Positions 19,490 to 31,217 of a DNA stretch of 64,000 nt are shown here, piece after piece (within the stretch, counting starts at the first letter, position 1; each line of letters opens with the position of its first letter). The stretch spans positions 167,501 through 231,500 of the forward strand of contig JAAOOA010000624.1 in the NCBI GenBank assembly GCA_012861695.1, written 5' to 3'. This DNA comes from Trematomus loennbergii (lineage: Eukaryota; Chordata; Actinopteri; Perciformes; Nototheniidae). A program made the translations under genes and the position numbers. The notes below the pieces were generated by a model. That model made no database searches. It was not told where the DNA came from and saw nothing but the letters and a program-made list of their open reading frames with translations.

Positions 19490-20057
19490 GTGAGAGGAGG
19501 ACGGGGTGCGAGACAGTCTCACACAACTTCAAAGAGACTACCTTAACACTAATTACAAACACTGATCAAAGGACATACATCAAAGGGCTAATTAGATTGA
19601 CATCAAAGGATCTACTACAAGGGAGAATATCACACCTACATGTTATAACACCTCCCACCTTACATCAAAGGACAGACATCAAAGGGTCTAATTAGATTAG
19701 ACAACAAGGGGTCAGACATCAATAGCTAATTAGATTATACAACAAAGGATCTACTACAAGGGGGAGTTCACACCTACATGTCACAAACACCCCATCCCTC
19801 ACATCAAAGGATAGACATCAAAGGGTAATTAGATTAGACAACAAAGGGGGCAGACATCAAAGGCTAATTAGATTACACAACAAAGGATCTACTACAATGG
19901 GGAATGTCACACCTACATGTGATAACACCTCGAACAAAGGGGCTCATTAGCATATCAAAGGGGCTCATTAGCATAAGTAGTAGTACTGATGAGGCAGGTG
20001 TGACCTGTCACTTTTTATGCATACTAATGTTATTGAAACCGCATTTGTAATACTACT
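19490..20057 (-). repeat. Right terminal region of the palindromic element
   Basis: Inverted copy of 5195-5720, ending AATACTACT at 20057. Small indels distinguish it from the left end. Confidence 0.8.
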
Positions 20058-20063
20058 GTCATG
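20058..20063. repeat. Target-site duplication, right copy
   Basis: GTCATG, identical to 5189-5194. Confidence 0.9.
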
Positions 20064-20205
20064 TGCGCGTTCGTGTGTGTTGGAGGAGGGGCTCTGTGAG
20101 GAAGTGGCAGATTTTCTCCGGTTGTGTATTTTCAAATTCTAGCGATCTCGAGCCGGTTTCTCAAACTTACCTACCCCACCTTTAAGTATGGGGTGTACGG
20201 CCTCT
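20064..20205. repeat. Right half of the repeat entered by the element
   Basis: TGCGCGTTCGTGTGTGTTGG through TTACCTACCCCACCTTTAAG. It resembles the end of a common fish interspersed repeat. Joining it to the sequence before 5189 restores a plausible continuous unit. Confidence 0.45.
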
Positions 20206-21445
<1,240 letters not shown>

Positions 21446-21449
21446 AGAC

Positions 21450-21900
21450 CAGGGGCTCCCAACCCCCGGTCCGCGGGGTCTCAGCCTCTTGTGCGCACAA
21501 GCATGTTACCGGTGCGCCAAGTAGGAAGAGGAGCGCACAGGAGACAACCGTTTGATTGCAGACTGTTATGTTTATGTGGGGAAATGGTGGTGCATACATT
21601 ATTTGAGATATATTTAAAACTCAGACTTCATATTAAGGACATGTCAGCCAGGAGTGTAGAGCTATTTGTTTAAGCACCGGATTGGCAAAACAGGAGAGTA
21701 AACCAGTCTGCCTTGATCTATGAATTAATGTCCGGGACTCTCACGGTATCTGCTGCTCGCAGCTGTTTTATAGAAGGAAACCTTCCTTCACTTCATGAAA
21801 TGGATGCAGCATCAGGAGGCAGACGTATACTCGGTAAAGAGCTGTGCCTTTTTACGCACCGCCTTCGCTGTGTTTAACTTAATCAGAACAGCTTAAGAGT
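21450..21900. mobile_element. hAT-like transposon fragment
   Basis: Begins CAGGGGCTCCCAACCCCCGG TCCGCGG, a typical hAT (Charlie-like) terminus. The following text has short frames such as KHRIGKTGE-like pieces with stops. No transposase domain can be traced with confidence. Confidence 0.45.
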
Positions 21901-22619
21901 GACTGCAGGCTGCTACGTGTTAACCACACACACATCTACACACATCGAACTGCCCGATTACTCCCCTTTTATTAGTTTTATGAAGGAGATGTCCAGTCAG
22001 TCACCAAGGCGCATGATGTGTGTGTGTATGTGCTCGGCTCAGCTCAGCTCTGTGTGTTCGGTGTGTTTGAATGAACTCAGAACAGTCTCATAATGCACAC
22101 ATGCACACAGAAGGATTCAAACTTGTATTTCCGGATCCACACTTGTGTTTTTCAATGCTCACACAAATGTGTTCCGTTTCATATACATGTAAATAAAATC
22201 CAAATACAGAAAAAAGTTTTACATATGTATTTTTGATCCTCACATATTTGTTTTCCGTTTAAATCCCCTGAACCTGCAAACACAACCCGCTTTCTGTGCA
22301 TGGATCGCTGTGCATTCGTGTGTGGGTTTTTTGAGACTCCCCAGACGGTGACCCGATTCGTACTTGTAATTGTTTCTATCTATAGCCAATCAGATGTCTC
22401 CTCAATTCTAATCCAATTACATGAGCGCGCCCCCACGAGGGTAGATTTCTTGCGTTCATGACGTACCGCTTCATGTACGCATTTTGCGCTGTCCGGAGCA
22501 GACAAGTCCATGGAGCCTGCCTGCAGGCGCTAATCTCAGGAAACCTCCACTCTCAGTACATTGCCACTTTCCGAACAGGAAATGCACGCAAATACAAGCC
22601 TTTATATTATTAAGGTACA
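21901..22619. other. Non-coding, no gene seen
   Basis: AT- and CA-rich DNA. A 14-bp word GCCACTTTCCGAAC occurs at about 22562 and 22622, so the LINE insertion that follows may be flanked on this side by a short duplication. Confidence 0.4.
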
Positions 22620-24597
22620 GTGCCACTTTCCGAACCATTAATGAATGCTTGTGTACACAAAAACTTTTGGAAAGCCATAAAATCGATATCCACCGGTGAA
22701 ATCCGAAATGAGCTACCTCCGTGCCTTACCACAGCATCTGGCTCTATATCGGACAGGGCTACTATGTTAAATTGTTTTAATGAGCATTTTGTGTCCTGCG
22801 GTTCTATGTTTGATTCTGTGACTAACTCTGCTTCTGTGAACACCACAGTCTGTGACTCTGAACAATGTGGTCTGGAAAACCCTTTCAGTTTTACTCCTTT
22901 TACTGTAAATGTTGTTCATGAAGCATTATCTAAGTTAGATCCTAAAAAACCGGCCGGCCCGAACAACGTAGAACCTTTCTTTTTAAAGATAGCTGCAGAT
23001 GTATTGCTCCACCTCTTACTTCTCTTTTTAACCTCTCCCTCAGCACAAATACAATTCCAAAAGTATGGAAGTCAGCGTATGTCCTGCCACTACTAAAAGG
23101 AGGGGAGGCAACTTTTTAAATAACTATAGGCCAATCTCGAAATTGTCAGTTCTGGCTAAGGTGCTTGAACGCCTAGTGAGTGAACAGGTAAAGGAGTTTT
23201 TATGTAAAAATAATATCCTGTCTAAACATCAGTCAGGCTTCAGAAAGCAACATAGCACCATCACTGCCACAATGAAAGTGGTGAATGACATTACGAGTAT
23301 TTTAGATAATAAGCAGAGTTGTGCAGCTCTATTTGTTGACCTCTCCAAAGCGTTTGATACCGTCGATCATCGCATCTTAAAGCAGAGGCTACTCAGTATT
23401 GGCTTATCCAGCCATGCAGTGGGTGGTTTGTGAACTACCTCTCTGAAAGGTCCCAATGTGTTCACTTTGATGGGCTGTCTTCTGAGTGGTTGAACATTGC
23501 TAATGGTGTTCCTCAAGGTTCTGTTTTAGGTCCACTTTTATTCTCCATAAATCAATCAATAGTTTAGGTGAAAATGTGGATGAAGCTACTTTACATTTTT
23601 ATGCGGATGATACCGTGATGTACTGTGCAGGTCCCTCCATTAAGGAGGCGGTTGTTAAATTACAGGCTGTTTTTAACATTATTCAGACTCAGCTCTCTGA
23701 ACTAAAGCTTCTTTTAAATGTTGAGAAAACCAAGGTAATGCTCTTTTCTAAAGCTAAAAAGACTCCAGAAACTGCTTTGGATATTGTGACTATGCAAGGA
23801 CAAGTATTCCAAGTGGTTAGCTGTTATAAATACCTTGGTATCTGGCTTGATGATTGTCTTACTTTTAAACTTCAGGTCACTAATCTGCTTAAAAAGCTGA
23901 GGGTTAGACTAGGTTTCTTTTTCAGAAACAAGTCCTGTTTCTCTTTTGAAGCCAGAAAAAGGCTCTGTGACCTTTTTACCTGTGCTAGACTATGGTGATT
24001 TGATCTATATGAATGCACCTGCCCATTGCCTGGAAAGGTTAGATGCCGCCTATCACAGTGCTCTGAGATTTGTTACTAACTGTAAAGTACTTACTCATAC
24101 CTGTACCCTGTATGCCAAGGCAGGTCTGCCTTCACTTACTGGTCGGAGGCTCAGTCATTGGTACATATTCATATATAAAGCCTTGCTGGGTAAACTACCG
24201 ACTTATATATGCTCTTTGATCTCACAGAGAGTGGCAAGTAGCTATTGCCTGAGATCCCAGGATGTGTTCTTATTACATGTGCCAAGTGCTAGGACTGTTT
24301 TAGGTACTAAAGCTTTTATGTGCGCTGCTCTTCTAGCTTGGAACACTATGCAAAAAACATTGAAACTGAGCATTTTTATTCCCTTGCATCATTTTAAAGC
24401 ACGGCTGGATGAAATGTTATTGGATACCTGTCACTGTAAATAGGTTGTTAATGTATACCCCTGTAATTATGTTGTGATGTCCTTTTGTTTTCTGTTGTTT
24501 TTATGTGTAACTAATGTACCGCAGGTCTCCCTTGAAAAAGAGATCGTTGATCTCAATGGGATTATTTTACCTGGTTAAATAAAGGCTACAAACAAAC
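22620..24597 (+). mobile_element. 5'-truncated LINE with broken reverse transcriptase
   Basis: Successive frames cover the reverse transcriptase: thumb-side linker (EALSKLDPKKPAGPNNV), palm ([43 protein letters not shown]), catalytic box (HFYADDTVMYC), then KYLGIWLDD and the C-terminal DYGDLIYMNAP/IYKALLGKLP region. Frame breaks lie at about 23070-23100, 23425, 23550 and 23990. The 3' end has AAAAAGAGATCGTTGATCTC, GGTTAAATAAAGG and an (ACAA)n tail at about 24590. The YADD residues are present but the element is dead. The clade (CR1/L2/I/jockey-like) is not settled. Confidence 0.9.
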
Positions 24598-24875
24598 AAA
24601 CAAAACACTGTTCCATACATTTAAAAACACTTAAACAATTAAACAATGTTTACCCCAGGATTCAGGCACCTTCCCTGGCTTGTAAAGTGCAGTTATGCGC
24701 CCTGGAGGTATTGTACTATTTACAAAATGTATACCCAGGATTCAGGCACCTTCCCTGGCTTGTAAAGTGCAGTTATGCGCCATGGAGGTATTCTGCTATT
24801 TACCCAAGCGTCCTCCAGGGAACGCGGTGGCCAGAACTGGGTGAAAATGGGCTAAAAACAAAAAAATGCATCAAA

Positions 24876-25580
24876 TGTGGGTAGAGTCCCCTGCAAAGTG
24901 CCCTTGCATTCCTCCATGGGTCACTTGTCAAACTTAACTTTTGTGAGAACCAGGCAAAAGGGGTGAAAATGAGAAAATTGTGCCCCAAAATAGTGCCTCA
25001 TGACCCCGCAAGAGAGTCTGTCATCTCTCGGTCATATCCTCCAGGGTCACTAGAAGGGTCCAAGCCATCACCAGTCCGTGTTTAAATTGAGAAAATGTAT
25101 CCCAAAATAGTGCATCAAATGCGGGTAGAGTCCCCTGCAAAGTGCCCTTGCATTCCTCCATGGGTCACAATGTCAAACTTAACTTTTGTGAGAACCAGGC
25201 AAAAGGGGTGAAAATGAGAAAATTGTGCCCCAAAATAGTGCCTCAAATGCGGGTAGAGTCCCCTGTCGACTGCCCTTGCATTCCTCCAGGGTCACAATGT
25301 CAAACTTAAAGTATTTGGAGAACCAGGGAATAGGGTGAAAATGTAAAAAATGTGACCCAAAATAGTGCATCAAATTCGGGTAGAGTCCCCTGCAAAGTGC
25401 CCTTGCATTCCTCCAGGGTCACAATGTCAAACTTAAAGTATTTGGAGAACCAGGGAATAGGGTGAAAATGTAATAAATGTGACCCAAAATAGTGCATCAA
25501 ATTCGGGTAGAGTCCCCTGCAAAGTGCCCTTGCATTCCTCCATGGGTCACATTGTCAAACTTAAAGTATTTTGAGAACCA
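24876..25580. repeat. 127-bp tandem array in unit 1
   Basis: About 5-6 imperfect units with CCAAAATAGTGCATCAAAT, GGGTAGAGTCCCCTGCAAAG, TTGCATTCCTCCATGGGTCA and GAACCAGG. The same array occurs at 32755-33480. Confidence 0.85.
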
Positions 25581-25775
25581 GGCTGGGGGGTCTCAAGGCA
25601 TCAAATTCATCCGACCCAAAGTGCACTCTCATCGGATACATTCTTCCAAGATTTGCAACAGCCGTTTTTTTTCTGAGTGCACCCAAAAACTGGGTTTCCG
25701 ATTTCATGCAGACGGTAGTCTGAAAAGTATGGATGAATCTTTTTGACAGGGAAGGGGAAATGAAGCCCAGGAACC

Positions 25776-25818
25776 TTTTCCCCTTCTCCGTTGCACCAAC
25801 CATCGGAGAAGGGGAAAA
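25776..25818. other. 15-bp stem hairpin (unit 1)
   Basis: TTTTCCCCTTCTCCG, 13-nt loop, CGGAGAAGGGGAAAA: a perfect 15-bp stem, conserved at 33678-33720 in unit 2. Function unknown. Confidence 0.8.
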
Positions 25819-26454
25819 AATGGCTCGAAGCGCCAAACAGTTTTCCCCTTCTCCTGTTGGCACTCAGTCATTTTTTTGACAATTTTTCAAAACTTCATTT
25901 TTGATTATTTTAAGATATAATTAACCGTTTTCTTCACTTTTTTTCTTTCCACGGGGGGGGCGCCTGGCAGGCCGCCTATGAGCACCCAAATTTGGCCTGG
26001 ATCATCCAGGATTTGTGGGCTAAGCTCCATAAACTGACTAAATCAACCAGAGAGGTCACCTTTCTAGCCCAAAAATATATAATACAAATACATTTAAATA
26101 GTAAAGGTTGCAATTGTGCTCTGCATTACCCGGAATTTGATTTTCATAGTCCCATGATAGTGATTAAAAATCATTTTCATGGGAAAAAGTGTTAAAACGC
26201 CTGATTAAATTATATGCAGGACCCCAGTGAGCTCCAGACGATGTGCATTGTGTTGGGGAACCATATAAATGATAAAATAAATGCATTTAAATGCAAAAAT
26301 AATTATTTAAAATCATTTTAGGGGGACAATTGTGGAGAGGAGCCTGAAATGACTCTCCAGCACCCCGGATAACTACCAGTTCATCTGGTTTAAATGTGGT
26401 GGTGATAGTGGCATTAACTAGTACCCAGTACTGGGAGAGAACCAGGCTACAGCA

Positions 26455-27140
26455 CATGTCTTTTCAACCCAGGAAAGAGTGCTCAAAACGTGGGTAAAGG
26501 TGTGTCAAACAGTGGGGTAACATGTTTCAAATGACAGCAGACTGCTGCTTGTTGGCAGGCTGACTCAGTTCACTTGTCTCACACACACCCAGGGGGGGGG
26601 GAAGAGAACACATTGACCCAGGAAAGAGTGCTCAAAACGTGGGTAAAAGTGTGTTGAAAAGTGGTGGAACATGTTTCAAATGACAGCAGACTGCTGCTTG
26701 TTGGCAGGCTGACTCAGTTCACTTGTCTCACACACACACCCAGGGGGGAAAAGAGAACACATTGACCCAGGAAAGAGTGCTCAAAACGTGGGTAAAAGTG
26801 TGTTAAAAAGTCGGGGAACTGTTTTAATTCAGGACCAGGGTGAAGAGATGACATATTGACCCAGGAATGAGTGCTCAAAACGTGGGTAAAAGTGTGTTAA
26901 AAAGTCGGGGAACTGTTTTAATTCAGGACGAGGGTGAAGAGATGACATATTGACCCAGGAATGAGTGCTCAAAACGTGGGTAAAAGTGTGTTAAAAAGTC
27001 GGGGGAACTGTTTCAAATGACAGCAGACTGCTGCTTGTTGGCAGGCTGACTCAGTTCACCTGTCTCACACACACCCAGGGGGGAAAATATAACACTTGTA
27101 CCCAGGAATAAGTGTTTGAAAGGCGGGGAAAAGTTGTTTG
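26455..27140. repeat. Tandem repeats (GACCCAGGAAAGAGTG type)
   Basis: Four to five units of about 115-175 bp, each with CCCAGGAAAGAGTGCTCAAA or CCCAGGAATGAGTGCTC and GTGGGTAAAAGTGTGTT. Some also have CAGCAGACTGCTGCTTGTTG and CACACCCAGGGGGG. Unit 2 has only about one such block (34340-34480). Confidence 0.8.
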
Positions 27141-27238
27141 AAATAGTATAATACCTCCAGGGCGCATAACTTCACTTTACAAGCCAGAAATAATGTTTAA
27201 ATGGTCGGGGAAAGTATTTTTAAATGTCTGGAAGAGAG

Positions 27239-27361
27239 TTTTAGCCAGTCATTTTGCACGATATCATTTAATATTGACGCTCTCCTGAAAATGCACAGAA
27301 TATGTGCATTTTCAGGAGAGCGTCAATGTTAAACGATATCGTGCAAAATGACTGGCTAAAA
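27239..27361. other. 59-bp-arm hairpin/palindrome (unit 1)
   Basis: TTTTAGCCAGTCATTTTGCA... pairs with ...TGCAAAATGACTGGCTAAAA across a 5-nt loop (GAATA, 27298-27302). Only two of 59 positions mismatch. It is present at the equivalent place in unit 2 (34634-34756). Confidence 0.95.
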
Positions 27362-27829
27362 CCCAGGAATAAGTGTTTGAAAGGCGGGGAAAAGTTGTTT
27401 AAAATAGTCTGATACCTCCAGGGCGCTTCACCAAAAATGTACAAGCCAGGGAAGGTGCCTGAATCCCGGTTACTTTAGGTCTGTCACTTAGGGTGACCGC
27501 ACCACTCCGACGCTCCCGAGAGCGGACGTCCATTATTTGTAAGGCACCTAAGACAGATGAGGGAATGCTCTGGTTTTTGGACAAAATTAACATGGGATCA
27601 CTCCCGTCACCGGACGTACTTCGTCTCACTGGAATATTAACGGCCATAGTGAATATAAAATCGTCCCCATGTATCCGGCCAATGGCGGGAGAGTTTTGAA
27701 AGAGACAAAACACTGTTCCATACATTTAAAAACACTTAAACAATTAAACAATGTTTACCCCAGGATTCAGGCACCTTCCCTGGCTTGTAAAGTGCAGTTA
27801 TGCGCCATGGAGGTATTCTGCTATTTACA

Positions 27830-28750
27830 AAATGTAGCACTCTGTTTATTTCACACCTCCAGGGCGGAGACCAGGAAAATCACCTGTCTTTGCCCGCTCA
27901 CAGACCCCCAAAGTACGGACTAATGACTTCCAGCATGGCCCCCTAAAAGTAGCACTCTGTTTATTTCACACCTCCAGGGCGGAGACCGGGAAAATAACCT
28001 GTCTTTGCCCGCTCACAGACCCCCAAAGTACGGACTAATGACTTCCAGCATGGCCCCCTAAAAGTAGCACTCTGTTTATTTCACACCTCCAGGAGAGACC
28101 AGGGGAAAATCACCTGTCTGTGCCCGCTCACAGACCCCCAAAGTACGGACTAATGACCTCCAGCTTGGCCCCCTAAAAGTAGCACTCTGTTTATTTCACA
28201 CCTCCAGGAGAGACCAGGGGAAAATCACCTGTCTGTGCCCGCTCACAGAGCACCGAAGGACGGACTAATGACCTCCAGCGTGGCCCCCTAACAGTAGGAC
28301 TCTGTTTATTTCACAGCTCCAGGAGAGACCAGGGGAAAATCACCTGTCTGTGCCCGCTCACAGACCCCCAAAGTACGGACTAATGACCTCCAGCATGGCC
28401 CCCTAAAAGTAGCACTCTGTTTATTTCACACCACCAGGAGAGACCAGGGGAAAATCACCTGTCTGTGCCCGCTCACAGACCCCCAAAGTACGGACTAATG
28501 ACCTCCAGCTTGGCCCCCTAACAGTAGGACTCTGTTTATTTCACAGCTCCAGGAGAGACCAGGGGAAAATCACCTGTCTGTGCCCGCTCACAGACCCCAA
28601 AGTACGGACTAGAGACCTCCAGGATGGCCCCTAAAAGTAGCACTCTGTTTATTTCACAGCTCCAGGAGAGACCAGGGGAAAATCACCTGTCTGTGCCCGC
28701 TCACTAACCCCCGAAGGACGGACTCATGACCACCAGCATGTCCCCCTAAC
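27830..28750. repeat. 115-bp tandem array, about 8 units
   Basis: The unit contains AGTAGCACTCTGTTTATTTC, ACCTCCAGG, AAAATCACCTGTCT, GCCCGCTCACAGACCCC and TACGGACTAATGACCTCCAG. Early units have GGGCGGAGACC where later ones have AGAGACC. A loose partial unit recurs at 29552-29612. Confidence 0.9.
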
Positions 28751-29837
28751 AGTGGCACCTCCATAACCTTGCACACCGTGAGTCCCCGGGCCCCCACAGT
28801 TAAGCACTCCCCCACGGACTAAACACAGGTATTCACGCCCACCAGAACATCGTGCCCTGGTGACCCTACAAGGGGGGTGGTTTTTATGGTGCTTTCTATG
28901 TCCGCCCATCAGCATTCATATTCGTCCTTCTTCACGGCACCACCCCCCCTTCTGTGGAGGGTATTTCGTGCCCTGGTGACCCTAAAGGGGGTGGATTTTG
29001 TGGTGCTTTTATGTCCGCCCATCAGCATCCAAATTCGGCCTTCTTATTGGCACCACCCCCCTTCTGGGCTGGAGGTTCAAACACTTTAACTTTTGTTCAC
29101 CCTCCTCTGGCTTACACCTCGTCCGCCAACACTTGAGCGCTCATCACAGGGTTCAGCACCAATGAGAGTGCCTCCCGGTGCTGATGGAAAGTGGCACTTT
29201 ATCTGCCCCTGGTAACCATCAAGGTTATTGTTTTTTTTTTTTTTTTTTATTTGAACAAAAACCACAGTACACACAGCCTAAAACATCAACTATTTACACG
29301 TTGCAGTAACAAAAATACAGTACACACAGACTAAAACGTCAACTATTTACACGTACTACTGCTGCTATGACAGTACTACTAAATTTCTTAACCTACGTTG
29401 TGTAGCACCAGGCTGGGGGGTCTTGAGGCACAAAATAAGGCCCACTCTGAGTACTTGGTGAGTGGGTACATTCTTCCATGATTTGCAACAGCCGTTTTTT
29501 TTCTGAGCGCACCCAAAAACTGGGTATACATTTTGTAAATAGTGCAATACCTACTCACAGACCCCCAAAGTACGGACTAATGACTTCCAGCATGGCCCCC
29601 TAACAGTGGGACTATAATAATAATAATAATTATATACACGGTATACATATTCACAATGTTTAGCGGGATTCAGGGGACCAAATTAGGCGTCTAATTCTTA
29701 CGGTGCACCAGGGCAAACAGGTTGAGTCCACGGCCCCTGCCCCATCATCAGGAGTGTCAACCAGCCCCGGTCCCGACTTCATTGGCCTCTTTCCCTCCCG
29801 CTTCCGCTTCCGCTGCTGCTGCCGCTCCAATGACCCA
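28751..29837. other. Spacer between the array and the recombinase gene
   Basis: A duplicated block of about 115 bp (28855-28965 and 28969-29070: GTGCCCTGGTGACCCT, GTCCGCCCATCAGCAT, GGCACCACCCCCC). T20-type run at 29230-29250. A third partial copy of the GAACCAGGCTGGGGGGTC/GATTTGCAACAGCCG segment lies at 29408-29530. (TAA)n at about 29608-29628. The region 29660-29837 is probably the 3' end of the gene transcript. No separate gene. Confidence 0.6.
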
Positions 29838-31217
29838 TCAGGATGAGATGAGAGATGATGTGCTGTTATAGCAGCCCTCTTCGGAGGTCTCCCCATCTGA
29901 CAGCGGTAGACATCCTTCTGATGATGATGCAGCTGCTGCCGCATCTGATGACGCCCTGAACATGGAGCGGATTCTCAATGCCTCCTTTATTCCCGGCGCA
30001 TTCGCGTAGAACCGGTCCGCCGTGGTTACGTCGTGACACATAAACCTGGCGAGAATCGACCGGCTTTCTGGATCTTGGTGATGCTTGATATTGTCAGCCA
30101 GGGCAGTGCGCAGGATTGTGAAGGTGACGGCTGTTTCTAGCCCAGCATCAGCCCATGCCCTCTTCAAGTGAGCGTTCAGGTTCTTGGAGGCCCGATTCCC
30201 CCTTGTGAAAAGGAAGAATTCATTCTGAGGACCCAGCAATACCTTTTTAATCCCCATCCACCGCATGACCCAGCTAAACTCCTCTACTGTAAGCGCCAGC
30301 TGTGCTTCGCCATATGTCTTGGCCGTCTTGTGATCCTGCACATGGATGATGTAGCCCTCAGCAGTTCCCCTTATGGCTGCCTCTAAGACCTCACTGTTTT
30401 TCATGTTTGCGTACACGCCCGTACGGTGGCCATACAGGAGGCTCCAATGGAGGGTGAGATAGCCATAGAGAAGCTTCTGGGTGGTTGAGGTCGGCGTGCC
30501 GGCCATCAGGTCGAGGAGCTCCGGGATGCGCTTCTCAGCGGCCGCCATGGCGGCGAGAAGCTCCGCCTGGCTCGGCAGACGATCCAGTTTGTTCCTCTTC
30601 ACCTTAAACTGATGTAGAGTGACTGCCTTATTCAAGTGTTTCATGTTGGCTTTCACCTCTCTCATTATGTGGGTCATATCAGACTGGGTGAGCTTGCACC
30701 CCCGGGGCTTTGACTCAGACATGTACCCCATGAACTGGTGCACATTCTTCAGGAAGAACTCTGATGTTGTGACTGCCCGGCCCGGCTTTACAATATACTC
30801 GCTCCAGCCACGGATCATCTTCATGTTTCTTAGGAACAGCCAGTCTGACAGGCGGTTAACACCATGGGCCATGTATACTATGAAGTTCTTTATCCGGCTG
30901 ATCTTCGACACAACATTGTCTTTCTGTTTTACTGTCGGAGCGACACCCAAACAATGATCCAAGTATGTCTGAAGGTACGCCTCCATGCTTCTAGGCAACG
31001 TGATTTCACGCATGGTATTCCCCCGTCCACACCCAGTGGACCAGTAATTTGAGGGAGAGGGCAAGTCATTAGCCAGCTTAGAGGCACGGGTCTTCCGGCA
31101 TACAGGGGTCTCGCTACCGGAGGCTACTGCAAACATGACAGTTTCCACCGGGGTCTTCACAGGGGTCTCGCTACCGGAGGCTACTGCAAACATGACAGTT
31201 TCCACCGGGGTCTTCAC
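29838..31217 (-). CDS. Tyrosine recombinase (phage-integrase-like) domain protein
   Basis: A 459-codon frame. The first 40 residues are TPVETVMFAVASGSE-type repeats continuing from the zinc-finger frame upstream. An N-terminal core-binding-like helical region follows (about residues 70-240, MEAYLQTYLDHC...). The catalytic-like region holds Arg in LLYGHRTGVYANM, a Lys in VQDHKTAKTYG, TILRTALADN (second Arg, with Thr where many recombinases have His), and MCHDVTTADRFYAN with His and the candidate nucleophile Tyr. The spacing fits the R-K-(H/x)xxR-H-Y pattern of tyrosine recombinases, which cut and rejoin DNA through a phosphotyrosine link. The C-terminal tail is Ser/Ala/Glu-rich. Similar proteins are common and uncharacterised in teleosts (family knowledge). 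It may be active or domesticated. Confidence 0.8.
   Translation of the reverse strand: MKTPVETVMFAVASGSETPVKTPVETVMFAVASGSETPVCRKTRASKLANDLPSPSNYWSTGCGRGNTMREITLPRSMEAYLQTYLDHCLGVAPTVKQKDNVVSKISRIKNFIVYMAHGVNRLSDWLFLRNMKMIRGWSEYIVKPGRAVTTSEFFLKNVHQFMGYMSESKPRGCKLTQSDMTHIMREVKANMKHLNKAVTLHQFKVKRNKLDRLPSQAELLAAMAAAEKRIPELLDLMAGTPTSTTQKLLYGYLTLHWSLLYGHRTGVYANMKNSEVLEAAIRGTAEGYIIHVQDHKTAKTYGEAQLALTVEEFSWVMRWMGIKKVLLGPQNEFFLFTRGNRASKNLNAHLKRAWADAGLETAVTFTILRTALADNIKHHQDPESRSILARFMCHDVTTADRFYANAPGIKEALRIRSMFRASSDAAAAASSSEGCLPLSDGETSEEGCYNSTSSLISS

Larger units (their letters stand above)
5195..20057. mobile_element. Palindromic Maverick/adintovirus-like element (defective, snap-back type)
   Basis: The outer ends are exact inverted repeats beginning AGTAGTATTACAAATGCGG, bounded by GTCATG on both sides. 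Unlike ordinary Mavericks (15-20 kb, short terminal repeats, unique core), nearly the whole element is two inverted arms: left 5195-12200, 32-nt spacer 12201-12232, right 12233-20057. The spacer lies in an integrase-like reading frame. Each arm has the same small genes in the same order, pointing towards the centre. Neither arm has a recognisable protein-primed DNA polymerase, capsid, protease or packaging ATPase, so it could only move with help. Arms differ by scattered substitutions and small indels, a 29-nt deletion near the centre, different minisatellite lengths, and a replacement at 18366-19195. The superfamily call rests on the 6-bp duplication, AG/CT ends and integrase fragment. Confidence 0.85.
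12233..20057 (-). repeat. Right arm of the palindrome (inverted copy of 5195-12200)
   Basis: Reads on the minus strand as the left arm does on the plus. It lacks 29 nt present at 12130-12158 of the left arm and has a longer minisatellite. It carries a replacement at 18366-19195, where about 380 bp of arm (left 6040-6412) are missing and other repeats sit instead. Many other differences are single bases. Confidence 0.9.
24602..27706. mobile_element. Tandem unit 1: internally deleted form of the tyrosine-recombinase element
   Basis: Starts AAAACACTGTTCCATACATT, as does unit 2 at 27707. It contains the right-hand part of unit 2 (127-bp array, two hairpins, the GGCGGGGAAAAGTTG repeats, and the CACTTAGGGTGACCGCACC block) but no recombinase gene. 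The left-end block (TTCAGGCACCTTCCCTGGC... GCGCC...GGAGGTATT, duplicated at 24660 and 24742) is present in inverted form near the right end (27413-27465), so the unit has subterminal inverted repeats. The left edge abuts the LINE tail. Confidence 0.65.

Noticed and set aside
5195..20057. Palindrome as a sequencing hairpin artefact
   Set aside because: Outer flanks differ, both ends coincide with an exact 6-bp duplication, and the arms carry private indels and a replaced block. Long-read confirmation is still desirable.
5195..20057. Teratorn/herpesvirus-type giant transposon
   Set aside because: No piggyBac-type TTAA ends and no herpesvirus genes; the 6-bp duplication and rve-type integrase fit Maverick/adintovirus better.
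25561..25863. Minus-strand 100-codon frame, also at 33520-33789
   Set aside because: Conserved because it covers a duplicated non-coding block with hairpins; the frames differ by indels between copies and no domain is recognised.
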